A stretch of 64,000 nt of DNA from an uncultured Verrucomicrobiales bacterium (GCA_937928545.1 CALGJQ010000025.1:62001-126000), one strand, 5' to 3'; shown: positions 42,749 to 52,494, counted from the first letter of the stretch. Notes: generated by a model not told the origin, from the letters alone. Translations and numbers: made by a program.

Positions 42749-43765
42749 ATGACCGAGCAAGCCGCCCAAATCCAAACCGACGCCCTCGCCGCCATCGACG
42801 CCGCTTCCACCGAAGCCGCCCTCGAAGACGCCCGCGTCAAATTCCTCGGCAAAAAATCCCCCCTCAATGCCCTCGCCGGTGAAATGCGCAACCTCTCCAA
42901 CGAGGACAAACCCAAACTCGGCGCCGCCCTCAATACCGCCCGCACTGCAATCAACGCGGCTCTCGACGCCAGCAAACAAAAACTCCAAGACGCCTCCGAT
43001 GCCGCTTCCGTTGCGGACCTCGACGTCACCATGCCCGCCCGCGAACTCCCCGTCGGCGCCCTTCACCCCCTCACCGTCGTCAAAGACCGCGCCATCCAAA
43101 TCCTCCGCCGCCTCGGCTTCGCCCTCGCCGATGGCCCCGAGATCGAAACCGAGTTCCATTGCTTCGACGCCCTCAACACCCCCGCCGATCACCCCGCGCG
43201 CAACGACTCCGACACCTTCTACTTCGACTCCGGCAAGCTCCTCCGCACCCACACCTCCTCCGTGCAAGTCCGCACCATGGAAAAGGAAGAACCACCCATC
43301 AAAATCATCGCCCCCGGCTCCGCTTACCGACGCGATGAAATCGACTCCACCCACCTCTCCGTCTTCAACCAGCTCGAGGGCCTCTACGTCGACTCCGACG
43401 TCCGCCTCTCCGATCTCAAAGGCACTCTCGAATTCTTCTACCGAGCCATGTTCGGCGATAAAACCGAAGTCCGCTTCCGCCCTCACTTCTTCCCCTTCAC
43501 CGAGCCCTCCTTCGAGATCGACGTTAAACTCCAAGTCAAAGGCGAAGCCCCAAAATGGATCGAAGTCGCCGGCTGCGGCATGGTCGACCCCGCCGTCTTC
43601 ACCGCCATCAACGAGAGCCGTGGCGACACAGCCTTCGACCCCGCCAAACTCACCGGCTACGCCTTCGGCATGGGCCTCGACCGCCTCGCCATGATCCAAT
43701 ACGGCATCAAAGACATCCGCCTCCTCATCGAGAACGACACCCGCTTCCTCAGCCAGTTCGCCTAA
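42749..43765 (+). CDS. pheS: Phenylalanyl-tRNA synthetase alpha chain
   Basis: PheS carries the catalytic site of PheRS. The 338-residue protein has an N-terminal coiled region, the class II motifs (GHP-like start in PVGALHPLTVVKDRAIQILRRLGFALADGPEIETEFHCF), LLRTHTSSVQVRTM, the motif 2 region GSAYRRDEIDSTH, and FTEPSFEID with GCGMVDPAVF. AFGMGLDRLAMIQYGIKDIRLL is motif 3. pheT normally follows directly. Here a REP-associated transposase gene starts one base after the stop, so pheT is separated or elsewhere. Confidence 0.96.
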   Translation: MTEQAAQIQTDALAAIDAASTEAALEDARVKFLGKKSPLNALAGEMRNLSNEDKPKLGAALNTARTAINAALDASKQKLQDASDAASVADLDVTMPARELPVGALHPLTVVKDRAIQILRRLGFALADGPEIETEFHCFDALNTPADHPARNDSDTFYFDSGKLLRTHTSSVQVRTMEKEEPPIKIIAPGSAYRRDEIDSTHLSVFNQLEGLYVDSDVRLSDLKGTLEFFYRAMFGDKTEVRFRPHFFPFTEPSFEIDVKLQVKGEAPKWIEVAGCGMVDPAVFTAINESRGDTAFDPAKLTGYAFGMGLDRLAMIQYGIKDIRLLIENDTRFLSQFA

Positions 43766-43766
43766 G

Positions 43767-44432
43767 GTGAATCGAGACGATCCAGCTGGGAACGCCGACG
43801 TCCCCGTCGGCTCCTCTCCCAACCCCAAAGGCTGGTATACCCGTGGCTACCTCCCCCACCGAGACGACCCCCGCCTCATCCAATCCATCACCTTCCGCCT
43901 CGCCGACAGCCTCCCCCAATCCAAGCTCAAGCAGCTCAAAAAAGACCTGCTCCAGCTCCCCGAACCCGAGCGCAAAACTGCCGAACGCCTAAAAATCGAA
44001 CAATGGCTCGATTCCGGCATGGGCTGCTGTGCCCTCCGCCATCCGAAAGTCGCTGAATACCTGGAAGACACGCTCCTCCATTTCCACGGCGACCGCTACG
44101 ATCTCCACGCCTGGTGCATCATGCCGAATCATGTCCACCTCCTCGTGCAGACACACCACGAAATGGGAACGATCGTGCAGGCTTGGAAATCATTCTCCGC
44201 TCGATGGATTCTCAACCAAAACGAAAGCTTCAAACTCGGCATCCCAAAGCCTGACCAACTCTGGATGCGTGAATACTGGGATCGCTACATCCGCAATGAA
44301 GAGCACTACAACAACGCCCTAAACTACATCCACCAAAACCCAGTCAAAGCTGGCTTGTGCAAAAACCCCGAGGACTGGCCCTGGTCCAGCGCTGGGAACG
44401 CCGACGTCCCCGTCGGCAAACCTAAGCCATAG
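43767..44432 (+). CDS. REP-associated tyrosine transposase (RAYT, Y1 family)
   Basis: The 221-residue protein has the HUH motif PNHVHLLV and the Tyr/Asn region MREYWDRYIRNEEHYNNALNYIHQNPVKAG of REP-associated transposases, which cut and join single-stranded REP hairpins. It starts at GTG 43767. The termini of the protein are encoded by the REP copies themselves, so GNADVPVG appears at both residue 9 and residue 209 or so. It lies one base after pheS and has separated that gene from pheT. It is probably a domesticated or dispersing REP system member. Confidence 0.9.
   Translation: MNRDDPAGNADVPVGSSPNPKGWYTRGYLPHRDDPRLIQSITFRLADSLPQSKLKQLKKDLLQLPEPERKTAERLKIEQWLDSGMGCCALRHPKVAEYLEDTLLHFHGDRYDLHAWCIMPNHVHLLVQTHHEMGTIVQAWKSFSARWILNQNESFKLGIPKPDQLWMREYWDRYIRNEEHYNNALNYIHQNPVKAGLCKNPEDWPWSSAGNADVPVGKPKP
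43785..43811 (+). repeat. REP hairpin, left copy
   Basis: A 27-base unit starting GCTGGGAAC and containing the perfect stem GCCGACG-TCCC-CGTCGGC. An identical copy lies at 44391-44417 in the same orientation. It is inside the transposase frame and is read as GNADVPVG. Confidence 0.9.
44391..44417 (+). repeat. REP hairpin, right copy
   Basis: Identical over 27 bases to the unit at 43785-43811 and in the same orientation. It encodes the C-terminal GNADVPVG of the transposase. The pair brackets the gene as in other RAYT-REP units. Confidence 0.9.
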
Positions 44433-44467
44433 ATTGATAAGCCGACGAAGACGTCAACACTCCCACC

Positions 44468-45421
44468 ATGCCCCTCACCCCCTCCACCTACCGCGCTCCC
44501 TTCCACCTCCGCAACGGCCATCTCGCCACCATCTACCCCACCCTTTTTCGCCGTGTCGCTTCTCCCCCCATCACGCGAGAACGCCTCGAACTTCCCGACG
44601 GGGACTTCCTCGACCTCGACTGGTCACCCCGCCAACACAAACGCCTCGCCATCATCGGCCACGGACTCGAAGGCGAATCATCCGCCAAATACATTCGTGG
44701 CATGTCCCTCGCCCTCCAAAAACGAAACTGGGACACCCTCGCTTGGAATTGCCGTGGCTGCTCCGGCGAACCCAACCGCCTCCTCCGCTCCTACCACTCC
44801 GGGGTGAGCGATGACCTCGGCCACGTGGTCGATCATGCCATCGCACAAGGCTACCAAAGCATCGCCCTCGTTGGCTTCAGCCTCGGCGGAAACATCATTC
44901 TCAAATACCTTGGCGAGCAAGGCTCCTACATCCACCCCGAGGTCAAAGCCGCCGTCGCCTTCTCCGCACCCTGCGATCTCACCTCCAGCTCCCTGCAACT
45001 TGGCGAGTGGCAAAACAAAATCTACATGTCCCGCTTCATGGACGGCCTCAAAGAGAAGGTCATCCAGAAGAACCAAAAATTCCCCGGCAAGCTCGACCTC
45101 AGCGATATCGAAAAAATCAAAACCTTCGCCGAATTCGATGACCGCTTCACCGCCCCTCTCAACGGCTTCACCGACGCCCGCGACTACTGGACCCACGCCA
45201 GCTCCAACCCCCATCTCTCCAACATCGCTATTCCCACCCTCATGGTTCAAGCGCTCGATGACCCCTTCCTCCCTGAACCCTGCTTCCCCAGAGAGATTGC
45301 CGAAAAAAGCCCCCATCTTTCCCTTGAGACCCCGCCTCACGGAGGCCATGTTGGCTTTGTCAGTCGCGGTCCAGAGTATTGGTCAGAAACCCGCTGCGCT
45401 GAATTTTTCAACTCATTTTAA
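44468..45421 (+). CDS. Alpha/beta hydrolase of the YheT family
   Basis: The 317-residue protein has the YheT pattern: an N-terminal PFHLRNGHLATIYPTLFR, HGLEGESSAKYIRGM, WNCRGCSGEPN, the nucleophile elbow GFSLGG, Asp in LDDPFLP and His in HGGHVGF. The triad is therefore Ser-Asp-His. Related enzymes hydrolyse esters or thioesters, but substrates are poorly known. It has no signal peptide and is cytoplasmic. An exported hydrolase gene follows 4 bp after it. Confidence 0.9.
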   Translation: MPLTPSTYRAPFHLRNGHLATIYPTLFRRVASPPITRERLELPDGDFLDLDWSPRQHKRLAIIGHGLEGESSAKYIRGMSLALQKRNWDTLAWNCRGCSGEPNRLLRSYHSGVSDDLGHVVDHAIAQGYQSIALVGFSLGGNIILKYLGEQGSYIHPEVKAAVAFSAPCDLTSSSLQLGEWQNKIYMSRFMDGLKEKVIQKNQKFPGKLDLSDIEKIKTFAEFDDRFTAPLNGFTDARDYWTHASSNPHLSNIAIPTLMVQALDDPFLPEPCFPREIAEKSPHLSLETPPHGGHVGFVSRGPEYWSETRCAEFFNSF

Positions 45422-45425
45422 ACCC

Positions 45426-46565
45426 ATGCCTCGCCTTATCCCACTCCTCCTCCTGCCTTTCACCCTCGCGGCAAAAGACCTCAGCTTGGAAATCCCCAGC
45501 CTCCGTCATCCAGTCAAAGTCTCCCTTCCTGAAAACTTCGACCCCTCGAAAAAGCACCCCACTCTCTTCTACTATCACGGAACAAGCGGACGCCCCACCA
45601 CCGATCTCATGCGGACCCACGCCGGTCCAAACGATTGGATCATCGTGGGAATGACCTACACCCATCGCGGAAGATTCACCCTCTCAAAAGAATCGATGGC
45701 AGCCGAGCTCAAGGCATACCACAGCGTGCGCCAGCAAATGATTGCCCAACATAGCAGCGATCCCGACAAGCTCTACACTAGCGGATTCTCCCTCGGCGGC
45801 TGGTACAGCGACCTCATGCTTCAAGCAGAACCCTCCCTCGCTGGCGGCATCATCATCGGAGCCGGACATGCTCAAATCCCCCCAGGGGCATTGGCGAAAT
45901 ACGCCACCAAAAAGCCCGTCCACATCGCCGTCGGACGAAACGACCCCAATTACCTCTTCACGCTCAAAGCCTTCCTCTACCACCGTAAACTCGGAGGAAA
46001 TGTCTCCATGGAAGTTTGGCAAAACCTCGCTCATACCTACCCGCAGACTGGCTCAGATTCCATCCGCCAATGGCTTAAACTCCAAAATAACTCAAGCGAC
46101 GACCTCGCCGCCACTGCGGAAAAGGAACTCAACCAATTCCTCAGTAAAGCAAAGTCGCTCGCCCCACTCGCGCAATGGGATCGGCTCAGAGAAATCAAGG
46201 AGATGCCATACTACAAGCTCAGCTCAAAAGAATGGCAGACTGACTTTAAAAAAGTCCTCGCCACCCTCGAAGCCTCGCCCGTCATTGCCACCGAAGTTCC
46301 GCTCTACCGAGAACATCGCCGCCTCCATCACCAAGAAATCACCAATCAAACTCTAACTACAATTAAGAAGGTAAACGCAGCCTACCTCAACCTCTCCAGC
46401 AAGTTCCCAAAAACACGCCAAGCAAAGCTTATGGAAGAGGACTTCAAACGCACCGAAGCAATCTTGAAGCAAATCAAAGTCGTCCCCTCAGAAAAGAAAC
46501 CCACCGAGGTGCCTTCCAGCCCTATTCCTCAGCGACGCATCCCGGGAAACCCGCTTATCAGATAG
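45426..46565 (+). CDS. Exported alpha/beta hydrolase (esterase-like)
   Basis: I start at ATG 45426, which gives a signal peptide (MPRLIPLLLLPFTLAA) just after the YheT gene. The longer frame upstream overlaps that gene. The 379-residue protein has FYYHGTSGRP (oxyanion side), the nucleophile elbow GFSLGG, Asp in VAVGRND-like IAVGRNDPN, and His in NLAHTYPQTG. This fits the PHB-depolymerase/esterase group. The C-terminal 130 residues are a helical region (EFLSKAKS..., KQIKVVPSEKKPTEVPSSPIP). Probably periplasmic. Substrate unknown. Confidence 0.82.
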   Translation: MPRLIPLLLLPFTLAAKDLSLEIPSLRHPVKVSLPENFDPSKKHPTLFYYHGTSGRPTTDLMRTHAGPNDWIIVGMTYTHRGRFTLSKESMAAELKAYHSVRQQMIAQHSSDPDKLYTSGFSLGGWYSDLMLQAEPSLAGGIIIGAGHAQIPPGALAKYATKKPVHIAVGRNDPNYLFTLKAFLYHRKLGGNVSMEVWQNLAHTYPQTGSDSIRQWLKLQNNSSDDLAATAEKELNQFLSKAKSLAPLAQWDRLREIKEMPYYKLSSKEWQTDFKKVLATLEASPVIATEVPLYREHRRLHHQEITNQTLTTIKKVNAAYLNLSSKFPKTRQAKLMEEDFKRTEAILKQIKVVPSEKKPTEVPSSPIPQRRIPGNPLIR

Positions 46566-46662
46566 CTTTAAAAAAACATCTGTCATCTATCTTTTTATGC
46601 CTCGCCTTAAACTTGCCAGAAATCCGTGAACAAGACACAATCACTTCAGAGCAAATTTAAAG

Positions 46663-47718
46663 ATGTCAGAAGTGAATCAACAAGCCATCGCCAACCGCTT
46701 AGGGCTGTCCCGTGCCACCGTGTCACGTTGCTTCACCAACCATGCGGGCATCAGCGCCACCACCCGCGCTAAAGTCTTCGAACTCGCCGCCGAAATCGGC
46801 TACGTCCACCTCGAAAGCCGAAGCCCCACCGTCCGGAAAGCCAAACGCAGCACCAATTTCACCGTCCTCATTTGCACGGACACGGAGGAATACTTTAAAG
46901 GCGAATACCAAAGCCCCGGCGCCCAAATTCTCGAAGGAGTTTCCGAGTATGGCCAACTTCACAACGCACGGGTTGACGTCAGCTTCATCCCACCTGACGT
47001 CACCGATCTGGACCACCCAGCCTTTCAAGATGTCGTCGGCCTCAAGGACCGTAAAAACCGTGGCATCCTCCTGATCTATCCTTTTCCAATTACCGTGATC
47101 CAGGAACTCGCTCTGCGCTTTCCTCTCGTATCCCTCGTCGACCAACAACAGCATGCCTCCATCGATTGCGTGGACGTCGATCACTACTCTGGGATCTCAG
47201 CCAGTATCGATCACCTCGTCAAAGCCGGCCACAGCCGCATCGGCTTCTGCACGCGCGACTACGCCGTTCCCGCCAGCTGGTCATTCCGGCGATATAGTGC
47301 CTTCATCGAAAAAATGGCGCGCCTCAAAGTCAAAGTCCGGCCCAACGACATCATCGGCATCCATCCCCGCACCTTTAAAAGCACCGAAGCCAATCTCGAA
47401 GCCGCCGCCAAACAAACGCGTGATGGCGTCACCGCCTGGGTCTGCGCTGCCGACCACCAGGCCCTCGATATGATCCAAGCTTTCAAAAAACTAGGAATCA
47501 AAGTCCCCACTGATGTCTCAGTCACCGGATTCGACGGAATCGAACTCAGCACTTCCGGCCCCTCCCTTTCGACAATCCAGATCCCCTTCCGCTCCATCGG
47601 AATGACCGGAGCTGAAAGACTCGCCGCCCGCGTCCACAAACGCTTCGGCGGCAAGCAGCACATCTATATTTCCGGCGAACTTCGCGAGGGGGATACCGTC
47701 TCAGGCCCGAAGGCTTAG
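46663..47718 (+). CDS. LacI family transcriptional regulator
   Basis: The 351-residue protein has an N-terminal helix-turn-helix (QQAIANRLGLSRATVSRCFTNHAGIS) and hinge, then a periplasmic-binding-protein-like ligand domain (ILLIYPFPITVIQEL, RIGFCTRDYAV, AWVCAADHQALDMIQAFKKLGIKVPTDVSVTGFDG). It is likely to bind a sugar and control the nearby GPH symporter and glycosidase-like genes, which are convergent to it, with 12 bp between the stop codons. The operator is not seen clearly. Confidence 0.93.
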   Translation: MSEVNQQAIANRLGLSRATVSRCFTNHAGISATTRAKVFELAAEIGYVHLESRSPTVRKAKRSTNFTVLICTDTEEYFKGEYQSPGAQILEGVSEYGQLHNARVDVSFIPPDVTDLDHPAFQDVVGLKDRKNRGILLIYPFPITVIQELALRFPLVSLVDQQQHASIDCVDVDHYSGISASIDHLVKAGHSRIGFCTRDYAVPASWSFRRYSAFIEKMARLKVKVRPNDIIGIHPRTFKSTEANLEAAAKQTRDGVTAWVCAADHQALDMIQAFKKLGIKVPTDVSVTGFDGIELSTSGPSLSTIQIPFRSIGMTGAERLAARVHKRFGGKQHIYISGELREGDTVSGPKA

Positions 47719-47730
47719 CCCTTCGCCTTC

Positions 47731-49110
47731 CTATGCTTCCTGATCGCGGCGTTCTTCGAGTTCAGCGGTAATCTTAGTGACCTCGTCATCGCTCAAGCGA
47801 TACCACAGCAGCACAATCGCCGTACTCATCAAGAGCACTCCCGGAATCACCGAAAACATCATCAGGATTCCATCTCTGGCTTCTTTCGTCTGATCGACAT
47901 TTGCCTTGAAGCCATACATTCCGAGCATCCAACCAACCATCCCACCGCCGATGGCTAGGCCAATCTTCTGAATCAACATCGCTGAGGACATCGCAAGAGC
48001 AGTGGTCCTCCTTCCAAACTTCCATTCTCCGTAATCAACCACATCGGTATACATCGCCCATACCAAGGCGGGCATGGGACCGGCAATAAAGGCTCCGATC
48101 ATATTCACGATCAGGATCAAATTGAAATTCGTTGGAGGGATCCAATAGAAGACAATGATTCCAATACCATTAAGAATCGTCAGCAGGATCAGGCTATTGC
48201 GCTTGCCAAACAACTTGATAATGGGCTTCGTCATGAAGAGACCCAATACCAAGGCAACCGGTGCGGAGGTCCAAAAGATCGAAGACTTATCGAGATACCA
48301 CCAATACTTCTCAGGACCAAAATCGGTGACATAGTTGAGGTAAAACGGAGTCACCCCTAATCTCAAACCGAGTTGCGTAAGTGTGATGACCGCTACAATC
48401 AACATCACAATCAAGGGGACATTCTTCTTAAGCGCTCCAAAATCTTCACGAACACTTTGCTCCCCCTTTTGAGGAGGAACTCGTTCTTTGGTCGTGACGT
48501 AAGTGATCAAGAAAAGAATCGAAGCAAGAATAGCAAAAAATGGAATCGTTGCTCGCCACGCATCAGGAGAAGAATAACCACCAAAGTGATTGAGAAGCGG
48601 AATCAGAGCCAAACCAATAATCACCTGAGCCGAAAAGGCTCCTGCAAAGCGGAAGGTGGAGAGCGATGCACGATCCTTGGGATCAGATGACATCACACCC
48701 ATAAGCGCCGAGTAGGGCACATTGACCGCCGTATAAATCGTCATTAAAGCGATGTAAGTGGCATAGGCGTAAATCAACTTTCCAGTGTCACTAAACTCCG
48801 GCCCCAGAAAGGCTAAAAAGCCAATCACCCCGTATGGAATCGCCAGCCATAAGAGATAGGGGCGATACTTCCCGGCCTTCGTTTTGGTTCGATCAGCAAC
48901 CGCCCCCATAAAAGGGTCTGAAACCGCATCCCAAATTCTCGCGGCAACGTAAAGGACTCCCACCGCTTTAGGATTAAGACCCAAAACATCAGTGTAATAG
49001 CTAATCAAAAAAGCGTTCACGATATGGAACACAAAGTTCGAAGCAGTATCGCCGAGGCCGTAGCCGACTTTTTCCTTAACCGAAAGCTTAGAAGATGATG
49101 AAGATGACAT
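47731..49110 (-). CDS. GPH family sugar:cation symporter (MelB/XynP-like)
   Basis: The 459-residue protein has twelve membrane segments and the GPH pattern: EKVGYGLGDTASNFVFHIVNAFLISYYTDVLGL at the start, ARIWDAVSDPFMGAVADRTKTKAGKYRPYLLWLAIP (Asp in DPF), and GPMPALVWAMYTDVVDYGEWKFGRRTTALAMS. Such proteins import glycosides, pentosides or hexuronides with sodium or protons. It is preceded by the large glycosidase-like gene with 12 bp between, so they form an operon. Confidence 0.93.
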   Translation of the reverse strand: MSSSSSSKLSVKEKVGYGLGDTASNFVFHIVNAFLISYYTDVLGLNPKAVGVLYVAARIWDAVSDPFMGAVADRTKTKAGKYRPYLLWLAIPYGVIGFLAFLGPEFSDTGKLIYAYATYIALMTIYTAVNVPYSALMGVMSSDPKDRASLSTFRFAGAFSAQVIIGLALIPLLNHFGGYSSPDAWRATIPFFAILASILFLITYVTTKERVPPQKGEQSVREDFGALKKNVPLIVMLIVAVITLTQLGLRLGVTPFYLNYVTDFGPEKYWWYLDKSSIFWTSAPVALVLGLFMTKPIIKLFGKRNSLILLTILNGIGIIVFYWIPPTNFNLILIVNMIGAFIAGPMPALVWAMYTDVVDYGEWKFGRRTTALAMSSAMLIQKIGLAIGGGMVGWMLGMYGFKANVDQTKEARDGILMMFSVIPGVLLMSTAIVLLWYRLSDDEVTKITAELEERRDQEA

Positions 49111-49122
49111 GGATTTTATGAT

Positions 49123-52100
49123 TTAGGAAATGAGCCAGTGGGCTGGGATTTGGACCTCGATCTTTTCAATCGCGCCTTCTTCAAAAATAACTTTAGAACT
49201 CGTTTCAGCATTCAGAACTCCGCCAGGAAACTCCCGCACGTCGCCTTGCAGTGGATAGACCGAAGCCGACGCATCTTCAAGATCAGGAAGCACTTGGTAA
49301 ATCACCAAAGTGCGAGCGTAAGTGAAAGAAACATCGCCCTTCGCAAATTCGGCCGCCCGTAAAAAACGAGGAAGGAAGCTCAAGCAAGCATCCTTAAAAT
49401 CAACCCCCAGCTCACCCAGTCGACAAAGAATCCCTTCCTTCACCTGCCCGGTCAAACCAGGCTGCTGTGCTCCCCGCTGCCCCTGACTATGAGAGTATGG
49501 CTCAGACGGAAAGGCCCCGTATTGCTCCGGGGTTTGACGGAAGCCGAGCCCCCGTTGAACCGAATAATAAGCCGCCACCGAGCGCTTCCGCACCTCTAGC
49601 TCAGCTCCAGAATCAAAGGCTTCTTGAACCACCTCTTGAGCTGCCACCAAGAGCTTAGAAACCATGTGCCAATAGACACAACCTAGTCCCTCATAACCGA
49701 ACATCGAACCACTTCGGCCCGTGAAGGATTGATGACAGAAGACTTCTTCATAAAGCGACTCAATTTGACGTCGCTCGTTCTCTGCAAGCCCTTCCTCTTG
49801 ATCCAAGGCACTCGCAAGAGCGTAGCCATTTACAAGAGATTCGTGAAAGCGCCAAGTCCCCTGCTCATCCCTCAAAGTGATCCGACCCTCACCCGCCTCC
49901 GCCATCCTCTTCAGACTCGGCACGCCCATCACTGAACTTTCCTGCAGCTGGTTCATCTCAGCAAAGCTCGCAAGCTCGCGATCAGGATAAAGCAGATAAG
50001 TCGGATGACGTTTCGAGCGAAGATCACTCTTTTCAAGCGTCTCCAAAACCCCCACGCCCTCCTCTGGTTTCAAAAGACCTGAGCTTAAAATCGCAACCTG
50101 TCCTTCTAACATCACTGGCAGACGACGAATCCCCATCTCCGCTTTATCCTCACGAATCTCGAGGACATTGTAAGAATGCCAGAGTCCATCAGAACGACGA
50201 TTTGTCTCCAAAACGCCCTGAAGCACTGTCTTTGCTGAACTCAAAAAGGAGAGAATCTCCTCGAAAGAAATAGTCTCGGAATCCCTTGAAACAGATTCAC
50301 GATAATTTTGCAGAGCCTTCCCAGAAGCACTGGCCCACTGAAAGCGAGCCTCATCAGAAAGCCCTTCTTGATCCGCAGCAAAGATCTCTTTCAACTCATT
50401 TAGGAGCTGCGCCAGAGCCCTCGAAATCATAAGCTCTTTCGCAGCCGACTTCGTTAAGATCCGCTCGATTAAAGTGACGTAGCGCAATAGGTAAGCCGTC
50501 GTCACCACGGAAAGCCCAGAACCAGCGAGAGCATTATTCGCATCATTCCATTCTGGCTTTTGCGTATTCATCCACACCCCACCGCCGGGCACGAGTTGAC
50601 CAAGTTTCATCGTAGCTGGGATCAGCAACTTCTCCAGTAAGGTCGCCTTAGCGAGAGCTCCCGAATCATCGCGCAAAAGAAGCGCATCTCCGCCCATCTT
50701 CTCTTTCTGCGACATCAAAGCCTCATGCTTCTCAAAATCGAATTCAATGGTATCGCGAGGGTCGCGTAAGACATCTTCCCAGCTCTTGAATCGGTATGGT
50801 ACATCCGCAAAAACATAGCGCTTCGCACCCAATTCACTCTGAAAATGATCCGGAGCAATCTTCTCCTTCAGTTCGAGAAATTTGAGGAGATAGACAATTT
50901 GATGATCTCCCCAGTAACCGATCGAGGCCCAGGGATTATCCTCCTCCGGCACCTCCCAATCCACTCCCGATGAGGTGACACGATAAGGATTAAAGCCATC
51001 GATCGTCGAGGCGTTGAGAAACTTACTAACGAAGCCATCGAGGAAGTCGGGATAACTCCAAGCAAGCGCTTCCCAGTTCTGAAAAATGTCCCGCCAGTTC
51101 CCCTCGAAGTGGTGCACGGGATTGCCTTTCCCATCCTTGAGTCGGATGTTGAACTTATTCCATGGACGGCTGGGATCTCCATGACGTCGGCCCAAAATCA
51201 ACGGCAAGTATTCTTCTGCCAAACGCAGCAAATCGGCGTCCCCAAATTGAGTCGCCCACTTCAAAAGCTCACGTCGCTCGCAGGTCTCGGGTAGTTCATT
51301 GAGAGCCTCTTGGCAACTTTCCAGAAGCGGCCGATGATTCTGCGAGAGATAATGCCTAAAAGGCTCACGCCCCACCTTCGAATGATCCTCTGGCAATCCT
51401 CCTCGCAGGTAGTTGCAAAGCGTATTGTGATAATGGTAGTGCGCCACATCACGATCCGCCGTCACCTGAAATCCATCCACCGAAGCCGCCAGATCATGAA
51501 GGCGCTCCCGCTCTTTTTGAAGATCACCTTCCAGCGCTTCCAGCAAGGATTCCGTCTTCTCGAGTAGCGTCGAAAGCTTCGCGACATCCTGATGACTTTG
51601 CTCAATCTCAGCCACCATGATCCACTCCCGTGACTCTTTAGGAGCCAATGTCATTTCCCCGCCAAGGAGAAATGCCCCGCGCTCACCTCGACTTTTCTTT
51701 GCTCCTTCAGCTCTCCCTTCTTTGAGATAAGCCTCCGCTTCCCGGCGAGACAAAAAGCGATGCCCGTCTTCAAAACCGGAAGTCCAAATCGTGGTCGCCT
51801 TGAGACACTCCAAAGGAATGGGCGCATCCACGATCCCCGAAGCCAAGCGATGAATCATCAAAGAATCTCCGCATTCCAACTCGCTCATTTTATAAGCGTC
51901 AGCAAGGCAACTATACTCCAAATGAAGCCCACTATTCACCCCCGACGGCAGGACGTCTTGCAGCCCATCAATCATCCGCAAAGAACGAGTCTCGTCGCTT
52001 TCATTGACGATCTTTACCTTACGAACAAATCCAAACTCGTCAGAAAGCTGCCAACGATAAGAAAAGAGAAGCCCCAGCTCTTCGTGGCGCTCTTCAAAAA

Positions 52101-52494
52101 TGAGTTCTTCACCGAGAAGGCTTTTCAAAAGTCGACGCTTCACGGGCATCGAATGCGTCGTCGTCGGCCAGAAGGGATGCCACAGCTGCCCCTCACAGCT
52201 GATCGCCGTCATCGCTCCGCTGCAGTTCCAGTTATCCAGAATTTTATCGACCGTCAGGTATGGAAAAAGCGCCGTATCTGGAGACTTTCTCCCCGCACTC
52301 AAAGAACCATTGCTACTGCAAAAAAACCACTGCTCGCTCGCGCTGACCAAGCTCAGGAAAAAGGGATCGAGCGATTCCAAGCCCCGGATCACAACATAGT
52401 CTCGCCCATCTCGGCTCACCCATTCATTGACCGAAACAAACTCTGCTTCGGGAACGGTCATCGGCTTTTCAAGTACTTGCATCGAGGGAGTCAT
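49123..52494 (-). CDS. Large (alpha/alpha)-barrel glycosidase- or phosphorylase-like protein
   Basis: The 1123-residue protein has no signal peptide. Parts resemble (alpha/alpha)6-barrel glycoside hydrolases and phosphorylases: an N-terminal beta-rich domain, then HYHYHNTLCNYLRG, HHFEGNWRDIFQNWEALAWSYPDFLDG, WEVPEEDNPWASIGYWGDHQIVYLLKFLE, and GGVWMNTQKPEWNDANNALAGSGLSV. Conserved acidic residues in GYWGDH and EWNDANN could be catalytic, but I cannot name the family. The gene is before the GPH symporter and near a LacI regulator, so an intracellular role in breaking imported oligosaccharide is the best inference. Confidence 0.72.
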   Translation of the reverse strand: MTPSMQVLEKPMTVPEAEFVSVNEWVSRDGRDYVVIRGLESLDPFFLSLVSASEQWFFCSSNGSLSAGRKSPDTALFPYLTVDKILDNWNCSGAMTAISCEGQLWHPFWPTTTHSMPVKRRLLKSLLGEELIFEERHEELGLLFSYRWQLSDEFGFVRKVKIVNESDETRSLRMIDGLQDVLPSGVNSGLHLEYSCLADAYKMSELECGDSLMIHRLASGIVDAPIPLECLKATTIWTSGFEDGHRFLSRREAEAYLKEGRAEGAKKSRGERGAFLLGGEMTLAPKESREWIMVAEIEQSHQDVAKLSTLLEKTESLLEALEGDLQKERERLHDLAASVDGFQVTADRDVAHYHYHNTLCNYLRGGLPEDHSKVGREPFRHYLSQNHRPLLESCQEALNELPETCERRELLKWATQFGDADLLRLAEEYLPLILGRRHGDPSRPWNKFNIRLKDGKGNPVHHFEGNWRDIFQNWEALAWSYPDFLDGFVSKFLNASTIDGFNPYRVTSSGVDWEVPEEDNPWASIGYWGDHQIVYLLKFLELKEKIAPDHFQSELGAKRYVFADVPYRFKSWEDVLRDPRDTIEFDFEKHEALMSQKEKMGGDALLLRDDSGALAKATLLEKLLIPATMKLGQLVPGGGVWMNTQKPEWNDANNALAGSGLSVVTTAYLLRYVTLIERILTKSAAKELMISRALAQLLNELKEIFAADQEGLSDEARFQWASASGKALQNYRESVSRDSETISFEEILSFLSSAKTVLQGVLETNRRSDGLWHSYNVLEIREDKAEMGIRRLPVMLEGQVAILSSGLLKPEEGVGVLETLEKSDLRSKRHPTYLLYPDRELASFAEMNQLQESSVMGVPSLKRMAEAGEGRITLRDEQGTWRFHESLVNGYALASALDQEEGLAENERRQIESLYEEVFCHQSFTGRSGSMFGYEGLGCVYWHMVSKLLVAAQEVVQEAFDSGAELEVRKRSVAAYYSVQRGLGFRQTPEQYGAFPSEPYSHSQGQRGAQQPGLTGQVKEGILCRLGELGVDFKDACLSFLPRFLRAAEFAKGDVSFTYARTLVIYQVLPDLEDASASVYPLQGDVREFPGGVLNAETSSKVIFEEGAIEKIEVQIPAHWLIS

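Noticed and set aside
42683..43828. Long antisense open frame (381 codons) opposite pheS
   Set aside because: Same cause. pheS is unmistakable and the antisense product is low-complexity Gly/Glu/Val sequence.
44811..45425. Upstream extension of the exported hydrolase frame
   Set aside because: It overlaps the YheT gene in another frame and is Ser/Pro-rich shadow sequence; ATG 45426 gives a proper signal peptide.
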